Numbered from the stretch's first letter, positions 1 through 13,107 are shown. The stretch is DNA of 64,000 bases from Ostrinia nubilalis (GCF_963855985.1 NC_087112.1:3226501-3290500), one strand, 5' to 3'. The notes: a model not told the origin generated them from the sequence alone. Translations and numbers: made by a program.

Positions 1-1599
1 CGTTTGCACTAATTCAAAAAACGGCTACCGCAAAGCCAGTATGGTGTGAAGATAACTTCGTATCGTACTTTAAACTCAACTAAATGTCATTCACTCTAAA
101 TACAAACTAAAGCGCAAAATTATAAAATCAGTGCGTGGCGAGGGAATGACGCTTAAAGCTGTAGACTCTTTTTCAACTAAAGAAAATCAAATTATTGTTT
201 ATTGAAACCGCAAAATATTAATAGAATTTGGTGTAATATACATTTAAATAGATTATTCGTTAATTAAAACAAAGGATAAAGTTGATGTTTTTATAAATGT
301 GGGTCCCAAAACACAAACTTTTGGAGTACGGACATGCCTAGGGAATGACGTTTTGGGTCATTCAAAAGTAATTTAAGATGTTTTAAAAATAGTTTCAAAA
401 AATATAAATGGGTGATGAATAAAGCACATTGCGAGCTTTTATTTAACAATTTTGGAATAAAATATTAACAAATATTTCATGTGAAATGTGGCGCGGACTA
501 AGAGTTGACATATTTTTGTGGAATGACCCTTAAAAGGAGTTTAATAAAGAAAATCCTATGGATAAAAGCTACAAATTGTCTTAAATAGTTTTAATTATTA
601 AGCTTTAAATAGTAATGTAGAGATAGTAAGGTAAATGCACCTAAATAAACAAATAATAATAATAATAATATTGAATCTATAATATCTAAACGATTATATA
701 AAATTAATCGACATTGCAAATACTTTCATGTTCACATTTGATAAATATTTTAAGTTCACCGAACACATCACAGTCACTTTTATTAATTTAAATTTTAATC
801 ACCCTGAAAGTAAGTACTATAAATTAAGCATATAAAAATAAGCTTTAACATAAATACACCCTTTCCATCAACAAACTGAATAAATCTCTAACTTCATAGA
901 GTCAACCTAAAATTCCCATGAAACAGGAATCCACCACGAAAGTCCCATAAAACCTGTTCAAAAAACTAGACTGATTCTTTACTATCTTATTGCACCATCA
1001 AAAATCGTCTTCCCATGACTTCTGTGACCTTAGAATACACCCCGTTTTCAATTCTTGGCTTTTCAACAGAAACACCCAAAAGAAACTTGAAAAATCCAGT
1101 TTACACCGACAATAACCGGATCCGAGCGGTTCGCGTTCCAATTTCAAATCGTGACATTTTTCTTTCTTTCTTCAGACAATGAACACTTGATACAGGATTT
1201 TAAACTTTAAAAGAATTGGGGTAGAGTCGCTTTTTATTGTTGTCTTTACCCTCGTAGTCAAGTCGTATTTTTTGAGGACCTGTTACTTTGAGTAAACAGG
1301 TTATTATTATCAATTGTAAAAAGATTATCTTGTAAGTGTCCGTTTTTTTCTTACTGTCATTTAAAGGGTTAAAACCAGAACAGAATCGGTTTTCAAAAGT
1401 TAATTTTAGACAAGTTTTAGTTTGGCCGTGAGAATTTGCCGCATTTTGCTGTTTATCAGAAAAAACTTATGTTTTTCTTTTTGAAGAATTTGAATAATAC
1501 AAATAAAATAGGCATAAATAAAGAAAAACTACTTATTTGCTCTTTACTTGCTATTTGCTATTTCTTGTTGTCTTTTTCTGAAATATTATTCTATACTTA
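1..1599. other. AT-rich non-coding DNA
   Basis: No gene seen. GGAATGAC with TTAAA recurs at about 143, 340 and 520, weakly suggesting an old diverged repeat. An AAT microsatellite lies at 655-672. Confidence 0.5.
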
Positions 1600-1801
1600 C
1601 GAGCAAAAATATGGAATCACCACCTTGTGTTTTGTTCCGAGCGATCTTAAGAACTAAATGACTATGCATGTATCTGTGGTATCAATTTAAAGTTTATAAT
1701 ATTACCTTTAAAATGGTACCATTTTTATTATTTGTCTTCTATTAGTCATTTAGTTTTTGTGATCGCTCGAAACAAATAGGGTGATTCCATATTTTTGCTC
1801 G
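1600..1801. mobile_element. Hairpin MITE with CGAGCAAAAATATGG ends
   Basis: CGAGCAAAAATATGGAATCA at the left is matched by its complement at the right, and the arms extend through CGAGCGATC and AACTAAATGACTA. A short frame spanning the left arm (1436-1657) is not a gene. Confidence 0.75.
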
Positions 1802-2021
1802 CGAGTGTATTTTGTGACACAATAAATAATATTTTCGATATCTATCTATTGCAATAACGAAATATATTAATGCTATTTTAATGACACTTCATAAAAAAAT
1901 AAGCTAGCAAAATGACAGTTTATTAATTCTAACCTACTCGTATTTGATACAAACAAATCATTGTAAAATTTCATTTTAGTCCCAAAACTATAGTATAAAG
2001 TCAAATCCCCTTTTTAGGGCT

Positions 2022-2142
2022 GATTTTTCAATCGTCAAATATCTTTTATTTGAAGAATAAACTTTTCATTTTGACATATTTCCCATACTGAAACTGTCAA
2101 TGAGTCAACTTCAGTTAAAAGTTTTCCGACGATTGAAAAATC
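2022..2142. mobile_element. MITE with TTTTTCAATCGTC ends, copy 1
   Basis: GATTTTTCAATCGTC and complement close a 121-bp element containing CATATTTCCCATACTGAAAC. The element at 8383-8516 is an inverted relative. Confidence 0.7.
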
Positions 2143-2274
2143 TGATTGAATTGACGTTTAATATGGTAATGTCATTTTAAACCAGTGTTCATCGAATTTC
2201 TCTTTTTTGTGTTATGGGGCAAAGTGTTTACCTTAAAGTACCTTGTCTACAATTGCAAGTAATTGCGTATTGTG

Positions 2275-2372
2275 TCGCTGGCCCAAATTGGCAAACGTAG
2301 GGCGGTCAAGGGCGGGCGGCCGGCCGATCGGTGGTCTCTCTAATTGTTTTACTGGCCACTGGGCGGGCGGGA
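2275..2372. other. GC-rich islet
   Basis: A unique GC-rich stretch (GGGCGGGCGGCCGGCCGATC, GGCGGGCGGGACG) in AT-rich surroundings, directly upstream of the TATA-like box. Confidence 0.4.
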
Positions 2373-2375
2373 CGC

Positions 2376-2406
2376 TATAAATAAGTATTTGTTGTAGATA
2401 TCAGTC
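2376..2406 (+). promoter_or_regulatory. Candidate TATA/Inr core promoter
   Basis: TATAAATA at 2376-2383 is followed by the arthropod initiator TCAGTC at 2401-2406, with the A 27 bp after the TATA start. It lies just downstream of a GC-rich islet. No coding sequence follows within view, so a non-coding transcript, distant first exon or chance are all possible. Confidence 0.25.
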
Positions 2407-2489
2407 ACTATTGTTTTTATTTTTTTGTTTAATTACCCATTTAAGACATTTTTTTTAAATTAAATCATGATTAAATGCTTGCATACATA

Positions 2490-2575
2490 GGCTGGGCTGC
2501 ACCATCTTATTTTAACTTTCAAACTCCATACAAAAACACCTCTTATGGTTATAGTCAACAAGGTGCAACTCAGCC
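2490..2575. mobile_element. 86-bp MITE of the GGCTGAGTTGCACCA family
   Basis: Ends GGCTGGGCTGCACCA and TGCAACTCAGCC with ATA duplicated on both sides (2487-2489, 2576-2578). Same family as 11143, 11590, 15008 and 42045. Confidence 0.75.
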
Positions 2576-2578
2576 ATA

Positions 2579-3817
2579 GTTTTTTTCTTTTAGAAGTTAG
2601 ACAGAGCAAAGCAATAAGTGTTTATTGGGTTAAACTAATAAATTTAGTACCTACTTACAAAGCATAACTAAAAACATGAAAAACAATAAGAACTCTACAA
2701 TTTTTGATACTTCAATTGATTCAGTAAACAATTTAACTTTTTGTAGCAAACTCTATACTTATGGCGTTAATCTCCAGTTTTATTGTAAGTATTTTTGTGT
2801 TTATTAACCTGTAAATTAATTTCGAATAAATAAGAGCTTGTTTCAGTATTTCATAATTTCTTGTTTCAACATTATACAAATATTTTTGTATTTTTTTAAA
2901 AAACAAATGCTTACTGACGGATGGTTGGTAGTGTAATTGGTTACCTCTTTTTTCTTAACAATGAAATCCTATCCCTTCATACTAATATTATGTTAAGATT
3001 CTTTTAAAGGATTACGATAGAACTTAACAACGATTTTATAAATCAATGCGGGTGAAGCCGCGGGCAAATAAAAAAAGTGTTATAGTAAAATTAACAAAAA
3101 AATTACTAGTTAGGAATTAATTTAAGCTTTAATGCGAACTATGCCATTAGACATTGTCTGTCAGTTAACCTTTGGGCTAAACAGGATAAAATCGTTAGTG
3201 AATTGAAGCGAATCAGTGATATGCAATATAGTTTTAAATAAAATAAGTAAATAATTGTCTGTACAAATTCATCAGGCAGTTTTCCAAAGTGCTGAGCAAG
3301 GGTCCGAGCCGTACTTATTGTCGGAGAGTCCGGTCCGTCTGCTTGGACCCACCGGAAAAAGATTGGAAGTTTCTCTTTACATAACTTGTATTCTAAGTGA
3401 ACAGCGTGTTGGCATTATTAATATGAAATTGGAATATTAATATTAAAATCGTTGGTCATTACTTCTTGTACCAAATATTTTATTTCTTTCTTTCATTATT
3501 CGATCACTTCTTAATATTTGATTTGTCTACTACAAGCTTCAACATTAAAATATCCTAAGGTATGTAAAATCATACGGTAGCAGGTAAATACCCCAAAACA
3601 AAAAAAAAGGTTATACGCACCATGTTTTTTAAAATGTATGAATTGTATGTGACTTTGTTGGTGTACCTAATAAATAAATAAACAAAAAGGCCCCAAAGCA
3701 GAGCAATCACAAAATGAAACATTTAATTATGTAATAGATGTACCTACCTAGTTTCTTACGTACAACAAAACATTATTCTCATTCCATAAGTCTTCCATCT
3801 TAGCCCATAATAAGTCA
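2579..3817. other. AT-rich non-coding DNA
   Basis: No gene seen. A GGGTGAAGCCGCGGGC scrap at about 3049-3064 is a Helitron-like end. The frame at 3255-3440 has no recognisable feature. Confidence 0.5.
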
Positions 3818-3893
3818 TCATCATCATCATTTCAGCCATAGGACGTCCACTGCTGAACATAGGCCTCCCCCAAAATGCTTTCCACGTAATAAG
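3818..3893 (-). mobile_element. RTE-like LINE 3' end with ATG tail
   Basis: CATCATCATCATTTCAGCC, GGACGTCCACTGCTG and GGCCTCCCCCAA mark the minus-strand 3' end of the same LINE family. Confidence 0.6.
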
Positions 3894-4818
3894 TATATTT
3901 GTGTATTTCAAAATTAATAATCGACCTTAATATTAAGCTTTAAACAATAACTACAAGTTGGTAGGGTAAATAGTCATAAAACAAACTAAGTGCGTGGCAT
4001 CCTCTTTTCAAATTACAAATACGTTTCACAATAAATAAATACTCCCAAACAACCCGCGTTAATTATTTACCCACCCGCACCTTTCATGTACTCCTTTCAG
4101 CGAACAAAACGGCCCTATCTCCTCCAGAAGGAAATTAACCTCAGATAAGAACTCATAGACGTCTGCAAGACTAATGTTCCCCTGTCTCCCGGGAAAGGGG
4201 CGTCTAAAAGGGCTTATCGCCTACAAAAGGTATCGGCGAAGTTCCCTCTCCCTCTTTACACAATTTTCGGGAGGGGGCGGACCCCTTTTTGCGACGTACA
4301 TTTTCATTTCCTTCATCTTTCTCCGCTTTCGAGACGCGCAGGGGCGGACTTAGGGCGATGGTTTAATGTTTAGTTTAATTTTCATAGGATATTGTAGCCG
4401 CGTAATACGGCAATAGAATAAAACCACCTCTACTCTTCCCGTGGAATTCGTAAGAGGTGACTAAAGGACAAATTACATGAACATCAGCCTTAGACAACCA
4501 ATCTGGTCAGTGGGGGAAGTTCCTCTTCTTCTTATTCGTTAAGTACGCTCTTGGCCGAGCGGTCGTGGTCACGTTGAGGCGTTGTTCACATCGGTTGTAG
4601 AGGCGGATACAACTCTCCGCACGATCATTACCTACATTTAGGGCAAATCCTCCATTTCCCTCTGGTAAACTTAGACCAACTGCAGGATCTGGAGTCTCCA
4701 CATGAGATTTTGTGTACATCTACTGAAATATTTTTGGTATTTCAGACGATGACACACACTAACATGTTTATGAAGATTGGTGTATTCATGTGATAAATCA
4801 TTTGTGGAAAGCCAATCT
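3894..4818. other. Non-coding DNA with a GC-rich islet
   Basis: 4100-4345 is moderately GC-rich unique sequence (CCTGTCTCCCGGGAAAGGGG, GAGGGGGCGGACCCC). 4385-4480 (CTCTTCCCGTGGAATTCG) resembles 44015-44040 and is probably an old LINE fragment. Confidence 0.4.
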
Positions 4819-5030
4819 AAAGCCTGGTCCGTGAGCACGTAGATTCCCGTCCAATGACCCCAAGCTGCCCATCCTTGTCGCTCGCACGTAATTATGTTGC
4901 TGTCGCGCTCGCACACTCACTGCGGGCGCGCGTCGCACAGTCGCGACAGCAATATAATTATGCGCGAGCGATAAGGATGGGTAACTTGGGGTCATTGGAC
5001 GGGATTCTACGTGCTCACGGGCCAGGCTTT
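4819..5030. mobile_element. 212-bp hairpin MITE with AAAGCCTGG ends
   Basis: Arms AAAGCCTGGTCCGTGAGCAC and the complement at 5008-5030 continue through CCGTCCAATGACCCCAAG and the GC-rich centre. Overlapping open frames on both strands are produced by the palindrome. Confidence 0.85.
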
Positions 5031-6390
5031 ATAGTCTAATCTACACTGTTTACGCTAGATCAGGGCTGAAACTAAAAAATCTCAAAGCACAGCAAAAACT
5101 ATCCCTGAGTCCATCCCTGCATCCAATTCCCCGTCTTACAGCAACCTTAGCCCGCCCCTCCCGCCTCGTTACCAAACTTCCATACTTTGTAATATGCAAA
5201 TGTCGGGGAACGGCGTTAGGCGTCTTAAAATGAATTAATGACACAGGTGACACCTCCCCAGGGGGGTGGGAGTCTTAAGATGCGGGTAACGGGGTACTTT
5301 TGTGTTTTAAAATCAATAACGGGCGGCGGGTAGGTGGAGAGAGACGCACGCGGAATGTATTTAGTTTGAGTGTGATTTGATGTTTGGTACTTATGTGAGG
5401 ATTGTAATTTAGATTTAGTGATTTAACTTTTGAAATAAATGAGCAGGGATACATGAAAAAGGTTCCTAGAATATTCGGAGATATTTAGAGTTATAATAGG
5501 AAGAATAAAGGAACGCAATCACGGGTGCGTATTCGTAAATCAAAAGAGATCAGTAGTTTCCAAAAAATACTTTAGTACTCGTAAGCATATTGATAATTAT
5601 AAAATTAAAAAGTATTATTAAATAACTGGAAATACTATATGTGTGAAATTAAGACAACGTAAACTTAAAAAATAGTATAAATTATTAGAAATATGTCAAT
5701 AGCTCGTACAAAATAACAAAAAAATTAAACAGTCCACGTAGAGAAAAAATTGCAACTAATAAAAAAACAGAAAAATAGAATAAAGCCTAGTCTTTCTCTT
5801 CTATGCATACTTAATCCTATTAGCACTAAATAATAAGTTTTTTTCTTTTCTATACTCAGATAACGCATAAAAAATTATAAAATTCGCAATTAACCATTAA
5901 ACAAGGTATAATGACCTACAAACAGTATGGGTAACTAACGAGTAGGTATTTGACAAAAGATTTGTAGGCAAAACAGATTAGCAAGTGGCGGACTTAGGGA
6001 CGCAATCAGGACATAGCGGTGGCCCTTCGTGACACTCACACCTCTTTACCAAGGGAACTCGAAGTGACATTTCGAAAATCGAACTCGAAATGACATAGAT
6101 TGAAAATCGAACTAACTAGATAAGCCAAAATACACAGCAGTCGACTCAGATGAAAATCTATAACGGATTCATAGTTAACTTTCAAGTAAATTAACTTAAC
6201 CCTACAACTGCTACAGGACAAAAAACGTGGGCCATTCCTGAAAAAAGTGCCAGAAACTAAAGTCATTACATTATTGTGAGCCTCTATCAATATTCAGTCT
6301 TCTATTTTAAAATATTCATTTTCTTTTTATAAATTCTATGCGACGTTTTAATCTTCTTATCTCTCTTTTAATTTCAAATAATCATACCGA
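5031..6390. other. Non-coding DNA
   Basis: A GC-rich patch at 5245-5350 (CCCCAGGGGGGTGGGAG, GGGCGGCGGGTAGG) lies in AT-rich sequence. Short minus-strand frames at 5050 and 6036 are not supported. Confidence 0.45.
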
Positions 6391-6475
6391 TGCAGGCCGC
6401 TACCAACCGGTCATTATGAAAATTATTGGGGAATGGACGTCCTATTGGCTGAAATGATGATGATTATGATAAAAT
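6391..6475 (+). mobile_element. RTE-like LINE 3' end, diverged
   Basis: GGCCGCTACCAACCGGTC followed by TGGACGTCCTATTGGCTGAA and an ATGATG tail: a diverged plus-strand copy of the family. Confidence 0.5.
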
Positions 6476-7924
6476 AACACTAAAAACAAAAAGATCTCAG
6501 AGCCTAGTAGGGGTGACCCAGTAATGTTTAGTGGCGGTCCCGCGGTGACAGGCCGCTGACTGACCGACTAACGGGTCGTTACGCCGTATTGTCCACTTAG
6601 CGTCCCTTATGTTTCCTATCTGCTGGATTTAGAAAAAAAAACGATGTTTTTTTAAGTTTTTTTAAGCTGACCAAAACTTCGTATTTTTCACTTAGTTTTT
6701 TTTATTCATTAAAAAGCGCTTTTTAACCCACGATAAAAACATAGAAGCATTCTCCCGTTGTATTTAAGTTGGTGACTTATTCATAATAACCTTTCTTCAA
6801 GAAAAGTATTAAATTGCCTTTTTCGAATAGAATGTAAAATTTTCAGCGATAACACTTTTGGATCTTCGATAAAAAAAACCTATTGTAAAATTATCTGTAA
6901 TAAGACAGACACATATAATATTATTTTATTGAGTCAAAATCAACTTACAAAAAGCAACAATTTCAATAGCTATTCAATAACTGAATTCCTTAGAATTACG
7001 AACATGATTTCACGTACGAAAATGTCGGCAATATCAAAGGAGCTAATATTATGTGTCAAGATACTCAAGATATTCTCTAGAAGCTTCTCAAGCCCCATCT
7101 TAATATTCTTATCAACATTAAAGGCACGTAACGCCGGCGAGAATTATATGTAATTATGTAAATACAAACGAAGAGGCAAGAATCCCCCACCGGGTGGGGG
7201 GCGCGAAAACTAGCGAGCGATATTATAACTCCGTGTACTTACGGCGCGGGGGTGTGGCGGCAGACTTTGGAAATTAATTGAAAACATTATTAAATATAGT
7301 ACGTACAACATTATAAGATAACATAGATGATTCTCTGTAGTGTTCTTCTAACTACTTTTTGTTAGGAATGGGAACCGACGTAAACTTAAAAAATCTTTTT
7401 CCATGCAAACTCAACAGCGATTGCCAATTGGGGAGTTTTCTTTGTTGAGTTTTCCATGCCTGCCCTATGAAAACACGTTGTATTGCAGTTGAAGAATCGA
7501 CTAGAATCATTTGTAGATCCCTTTGAAATATCTGGAATAGATGAAGGCACACGTGTATGCCCAAAAAAAATTAACGACGTTTCTCGACGTTCAAACAAAA
7601 ATATGTTTTTGAGGAAGTATGATTATGAGGAAGAATCTCATACCAACATTGTTGTGACCTCAGTTGTTCATTAAAACACACCCTATTAGAGTTGAGGGTC
7701 AGAGGATTACGTATGAAAGACGAAACATAGTGACATTATTTGTATGTAATAGAACAGGCGCTACTTTGCAACGAAATATGATCTTTCGAAAATATAAAAG
7801 AAAGATTGTGCTTTCAAGATGTGCTTCTGCCAACATTGTTTAACAATCTTGACTGTCGACTATACATTATCCAACAGTAACTCATAATATGATTTTTTTA
7901 ATTAGCTATCATGAATAGTTTTCA
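6476..7924. other. Non-coding DNA with possible transposon scrap
   Basis: GC patches lie at 6530-6610 and 7175-7265. At 7483-7674 a 63-codon frame (GTRVCPKKINDVSRR) overlaps frames on the other strand; none is recognised. Confidence 0.35.
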
Positions 7925-8085
7925 GAAGCAGCCTCCACCCCGCCGTAGCGCGCACTCTAAGAAGTGTTTCTCCGCCATCTTGCGACTCATCCCGCCCGCG
8001 GCTTCGACGGACGTGTAAGCTCGCACGTGCGCGGCGAAACAACAGCGTTCAGCGGCAGTGACAAAATGGCGGATATTTAATTTAT
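7925..8085. other. GC-rich islet with GCCATCTT and AAAATGGC
   Basis: CCCGCCGTAGCGCGCACTC, a GCCATCTT at 7974, CCGCGGCTTCGACGGACG and AAAATGGC at 8063. It is unique in the window and looks promoter-like, but no gene follows. Confidence 0.3.
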
Positions 8086-8225
8086 TTTTAAGACCAAAAG
8101 TAAGAGTGAATAGTTAAAATAAGACCCATTTTTTCGCTGTCGCAATAATTTTCTTTAGACGTACTAATTTTTATGCCTATTTAGTACCAAAAAAATTTTG
8201 TTAGAAAAAATACTACCTTACCCAT

Positions 8226-8345
8226 ATAAACCCTTCAAGAAAGAGTCTGACTAAGTGACTGAGTTTCTTCATTTCATCACCAGCCTATCTCATTATCCCG
8301 AAGCAGTGATAGGGTTAAGTAAGACGTTTTAAAAAAGCCTTATTG
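8226..8345 (+). repeat. Dispersed repeat (CCCGAAGCAGTG family), copy 1
   Basis: ATCCCGAAGCAGTGATAGGG with AAAAAAGCC and an A-rich end. Other copies lie near 29985, 31340, 33738, 43068, 48471 and 55838. Probably a LINE 3' end. Confidence 0.5.
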
Positions 8346-8382
8346 CAAAAAAAAAATTAAGACCTTAGATAAGATTGGCACA

Positions 8383-8516
8383 TTTTTCAATCGTAATTTT
8401 AACTGAAGAATATTATTATGTTAGGCACATTGACTGTTTCAGTATGGGAAATATGTCAAAATGACAAGTTTATTTATTCTTCAGTTAAAAGATAGGTAAT
8501 ATCTGACGCTTGAAAA
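8383..8516. mobile_element. MITE with TTTTTCAATCGTC-like ends, copy 2
   Basis: It shares GTTTCAGTATGGGAAATATG (complement of copy 1) and the CAGTTAAAAG arms with the element at 2022-2142. Confidence 0.65.
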
Positions 8517-8891
8517 CTCAGCCGAAGCAATTATTTCTCAACAAAACATAAATTAGTTTGTTCCAACTTAATATTTAATTAACATTAAATCAAATTCCAG
8601 CTTTATTCCATCTAGCGGAGCTTCGACACCCAATATTGAATCCGAGCGGAGAGGAGCGAGCGGAGCGGAGCGCTCCGTTACTTACCTACTTCGTTCGCTC
8701 GCAATCTAACTTTGTTCCGCGCTGCGCTTTCTTGAAACTCAGGGCTGTGTCAGATATTAATAATTAATCTTATTTAAATATCAACAGCCTTCTAGAGAGT
8801 GTCGCGGCGAGTTTAGACGTGGACAGTGCCATTATGCAGCACTGGACACGCGTCCATCTTACTAAAGACACCAAATTGTCGTTCTTTAGAA

Positions 8892-9170
8892 TAGAATAGA
8901 ATAGAATAGAATGTATTTATTGCTTTTTCTGTGTACAGTTTGCAGTTGTTAAGGCATAAAATTCGTTACAACAGATTGCTCATATTGAGCATGCAATATT
9001 AAATTGTACAGACGATGCCACATCGAGACAAAACTTAATTTAATTAATTATTATTTTAATTATTCTGTCATTTACTAACATAGTTTCTAAGACCTTTGTT
9101 ACTAACACTTTTAGGAGCTATGCCTGAATTAAATACCTTTTATTTATTTATTTATTAAATATGACATATT
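8892..9170 (-). repeat. Probable LINE 3' UTR with TTCTA tail
   Basis: GAATAGAATAGAATAGAATG followed by TATTTATTGC and a long AT-rich stretch has the look of a LINE 3' UTR in reverse orientation. No coding part remains. Confidence 0.35.
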
Positions 9171-9354
9171 GGAATTTAAGGACAAAACTCACGGATCATT
9201 TTACTGTAACTCTATCTTACCATTAGGGCTCATTCCCATGGAGACACCTTGTTTCTTTCAGGATCCAGTTTAGTAGTACATAATTAAAACGTGTTTTTTA
9301 AACATTCACGCGAGCAAAACTAACACAAGTATATTATTTCAAAATTTAGGTTAG

Positions 9355-10182
<828 letters not shown>

Positions 10183-10445
10183 CAGGGTGTTAGGTACATG
10201 GGTATATTAGCCGACACTAGTCCATGTTAACATGGTCATATAAATAGTATGGTGAAGTCAGAAAAATTATATCTTCATTTTAATTATTTTAATTTTCATA
10301 CAAATCGGATTTTATAAAATTTATTTTGTATGAAAATTAAAAAAATAAAATGATGCTATCAAATTTCTGACTTCTCCATACCATTTATATGCCCATGTTA
10401 ACAAGGACTAGTGTCGGCTCATATACCCATTTACCTAACACCCTG
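10183..10445. mobile_element. 263-bp near-perfect hairpin MITE, TA target duplication
   Basis: Ends CAGGGTGTTAGGTA and complement, flanked by TA at 10181-10182 and 10446-10447. The inverted arms (GCCGACACTAGTCC...) run almost to the centre. A TA target points to the Tc1/mariner superfamily. Confidence 0.85.
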
Positions 10446-11142
10446 TAGACTCCGACTTCGTACGCGTGAAAATCGTTGACATAATTTTTTCCGCTTTTCA
10501 ACATTTTTCATTGATGCCTCGCTCTTATTGGTCGTAACAATATGATTTTATATTATACCTAGCACACACACACATACCTAACACATAATTATACAAAGTA
10601 ATACTTGGACATGTATCTAAGAGGTTTTTAAAAGCCGCCAATAAATTAATTTGAATTTGAACTTCGACACATCTTTGTGCAAGTGACAAGATACACAAAA
10701 CCAATATGTCGCCTACTTAGAAGACCCGCCATGATATCTAACGAATCCCATCAACTTTATCACCCTCAAAGCTGTAAAACTAAACTAATTAATTCAGAAC
10801 TACATCCATGATTACGCAAGCGAAATTTTGAGTACGTCTTGGAAATGTCTCAGGTGGCCCCCGGGGTGGCCCCCGCGAGTGGGAGGCCCCCCGCGAACGC
10901 CTGTTTTCGCGGCTCCCCTCGAATAAATAATAGTACATAGACTTATATGAATTAAGATACGTGTGGGTAAGAAACGTATTGATTTTCTTGAGAAACGCTA
11001 AGATGGGCGGGGTGGAGAGCTACTTACGTGGGTTGGCTCTTGGCAACGACAGTTTTGTAGTGCTGCGTTTTTGTGGGTTTTCTTGAAATCTTGTTGCAAT
11101 TTTAGTCAAGCCAATAATGTTTGCTCTAAAACTTTTTATTTA
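10446..11142. other. Non-coding DNA with GC islet
   Basis: 10850-10925 is GC-rich (GGCCCCCGGGGTGGCCCCCG). Nothing coding seen. Confidence 0.45.
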
Positions 11143-11266
11143 GGTTGAGTTGCACCACTTAACTTTTACCGTAACTATAACGATAACCGGTGTATTTTGT
11201 ACTGAGTTTGACATATTTTTGACGTTTGTTAAAGTCTTAGTCAAAGTAAGATGGTGCAACCCAGCC
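11143..11266. mobile_element. MITE of the GGCTGAGTTGCACCA family
   Basis: Ends GGTTGAGTTGCACCA and TGGTGCAACCCAGCC, with internal TTTGACGTTTGTTAAAGT arms. Flanked by TTTA and TAAG. Confidence 0.75.
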
Positions 11267-11589
11267 TAAGTCTTTTAAATAAACTTTTAATAACTTTGCT
11301 AAAAAAATATTGAAAAGAAACATGGTTTTACAAACAATACCGAAAGCTTTAAGCAAGCTTTCGTATACATCCCATGTAACGGTTAATCTTTTGACAGCAG
11401 CCAAAACTGAAACACTGAATTGAAGTCAAGTTTAGCTGAAAACAAGTCCTCAAAAAACTGCAACCTGACTGCAAGTGCTGCAGATGAACTTCATTGTATA
11501 TTTTTTATCATTTCAGTGAAATGGCCGGCGTATTGGTCTCCAAGCTCCAACATCTCAAATTATTTTTAAACACGCTTTTATTAGGTCGT

Positions 11590-11708
11590 TGTTGAGTTGC
11601 ACCACCTAACTTTGACCATAACTTTAACGTTATCCGGAGTTTTTTGTATGGAGTTTGACAGATTTTTGACGTTTGTTAAAGTCAGTGTAAGATGGTGCCA
11701 CCCAGCCT
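11590..11708. mobile_element. MITE of the GGCTGAGTTGCACCA family
   Basis: It starts near GTTGAGTTGCACCACC and ends GGTGCCACCCAGCC. It is about 320 bp from the previous family member, in the same orientation. Confidence 0.7.
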
Positions 11709-11830
11709 AAATGTAATGGAATCTAAGAATCTGAATTACACGCACTTCAAATTCTTATAATATCATCATGAAACTTGGCTTATATGTAAATTAGATGACA
11801 ATACAATATAAAGGTACCATCGAGCTGGTC

Positions 11831-12000
11831 TGATGATGGGACTGGAAGGAAGGCCATAGGAACTCCTAAACGAAACGGCGGAATCGCATCGAGTTCGGGT
11901 TCATTGGATTTGTCTTTTCGAGAACTTTAGTGTTAGATGATCCAAGGTCCTGATGATGGAGTCGGTAGGTGTCCATAGGAACTACTAAACGAAACGGCGG
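11831..12000 (+). repeat. 120-bp minisatellite units
   Basis: TGATGATGG-containing units start at 11831 and 11951, period 120 bp, each with CCATAGGAACT and CTAAACGAAACGGCGG. The opening resembles the 119-bp units at 36597. Confidence 0.75.
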
Positions 12001-13013
12001 AAAGTTTAACCTTTAAAAAAAGCCTTTTGTGTAGTTTTTTAACTATTTTTTTTTGTAATAATACTCGTAATCACAATTAATTATAGAGTAAACAAAAAAC
12101 CCAACTGCGTAAAATGACGTAAAACGGGTTTTTTGTTTATTCCGTAATTATTTTATTTTAATCTTTTTAGTTAAATAACATACATTTTTAAAGCTACTTA
12201 AAAAGCCCTTTATTTTGATACCCTACTCGATAGGTTTTGAGAAAAAAAAAATATTTGAAGACATTATGGCGCCTAAAATCCGCCATTTTTTTTTTTTTTC
12301 AATATAAATATAGCCAGTGTCACTTTCACGATCAAGACGAATCTAACAACACCTCTCACGCTAAAATCGGTCAAGCCGTTTAGGCTGTAGGCCGTGCCAA
12401 AGAAATATACATACATACAAACATACATACACTCGAAAAACATAACCCTCCTTCTGGCGCAGTCGGGTAAAAAGACGATCACAGAATTCAAAATCACATC
12501 AAACAGCTTTACCTACTCAATACCATTTGCTTCCAATAAACACATAAGTTTTATTAGTCTTACATACATGCATACGAATTTAATATAACTCCAAACACGG
12601 CCTCATACATAATGTAACATCTTATAGACAAAGAAAACGTTCGCCGAGGCGCGGCACTACATCATAATAATTTTAATGGATGGGGGCGCGGGTGGTGGGC
12701 GGCCTGTATAAAATTACATAAACTATTCTATTATTATTACATTATTATACTCAAGACGTCTCAATTTAATTTAAATGGAATTAATCTAAGTCTTGAGAAC
12801 GCTGGTAGGTATAATACGCGTAATGAATTGCTTTCTGGGAATCATTTGTCATTGGTATTTTGGGGAAAAATTAGTTTATTCTTTGAAGGAATGTTTAGTT
12901 GTAAGATGGATGTAAAAATTAACTCGTGTAATTAAAATTAAATAGTCATTTGGAGTGAACAGACTGCAAAGTGTAAAAGAACCTAATTACAAAAAATAAA
13001 TTACTTTGCGATG
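12001..13013. other. AT-rich non-coding DNA
   Basis: An inverted pair around 12090-12140 (GTAAACAAAAAACCCAACTG against GGGTTTTTTGTTTATTC) may be another MITE. GCCATTTT at 12282. GC patch at 12640-12710. Nothing coding seen. Confidence 0.4.
12441..12474 (+). repeat. CTTCTGGCGCAGTCGGGTAA tail, copy 1
   Basis: CCTTCTGGCGCAGTCGGGTA occurs here, at 47281 and at 50157, where it ends in (TAA)n. It looks like the 3' terminus of one retroposon family; body sequences differ because of truncation. Confidence 0.5.
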
Positions 13014-13107
13014 CGGGCAGCGCAGGACCGTGCATTGTGGAAAACCTTGGGGGAGGCCTTCGTCCAGCAGTGGACGTCATTTGGCTGAAACGAACGAACG
13101 AACGAAA
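13014..13107 (+). mobile_element. RTE-like LINE 3' end with GAAC tail
   Basis: GCGCAGGACCGTGCATTGTG, GGGGGAGGCCTTCGTCCAGC, TGGACGTCATTTGGCTGAAA and a GAACGAACGAAC tail. Confidence 0.65.

Noticed and set aside
4507..5253. Cluster of short open frames on both strands
   Set aside because: They arise from the palindromic MITE at 4819-5030 and from GC-rich flanks; no domain is visible.
10441..10460. Resemblance to the start of miR-10 (ACCCTGTAGA)
   Set aside because: The match is confined to the end of a MITE and its flank, and there is no precursor hairpin at that position.
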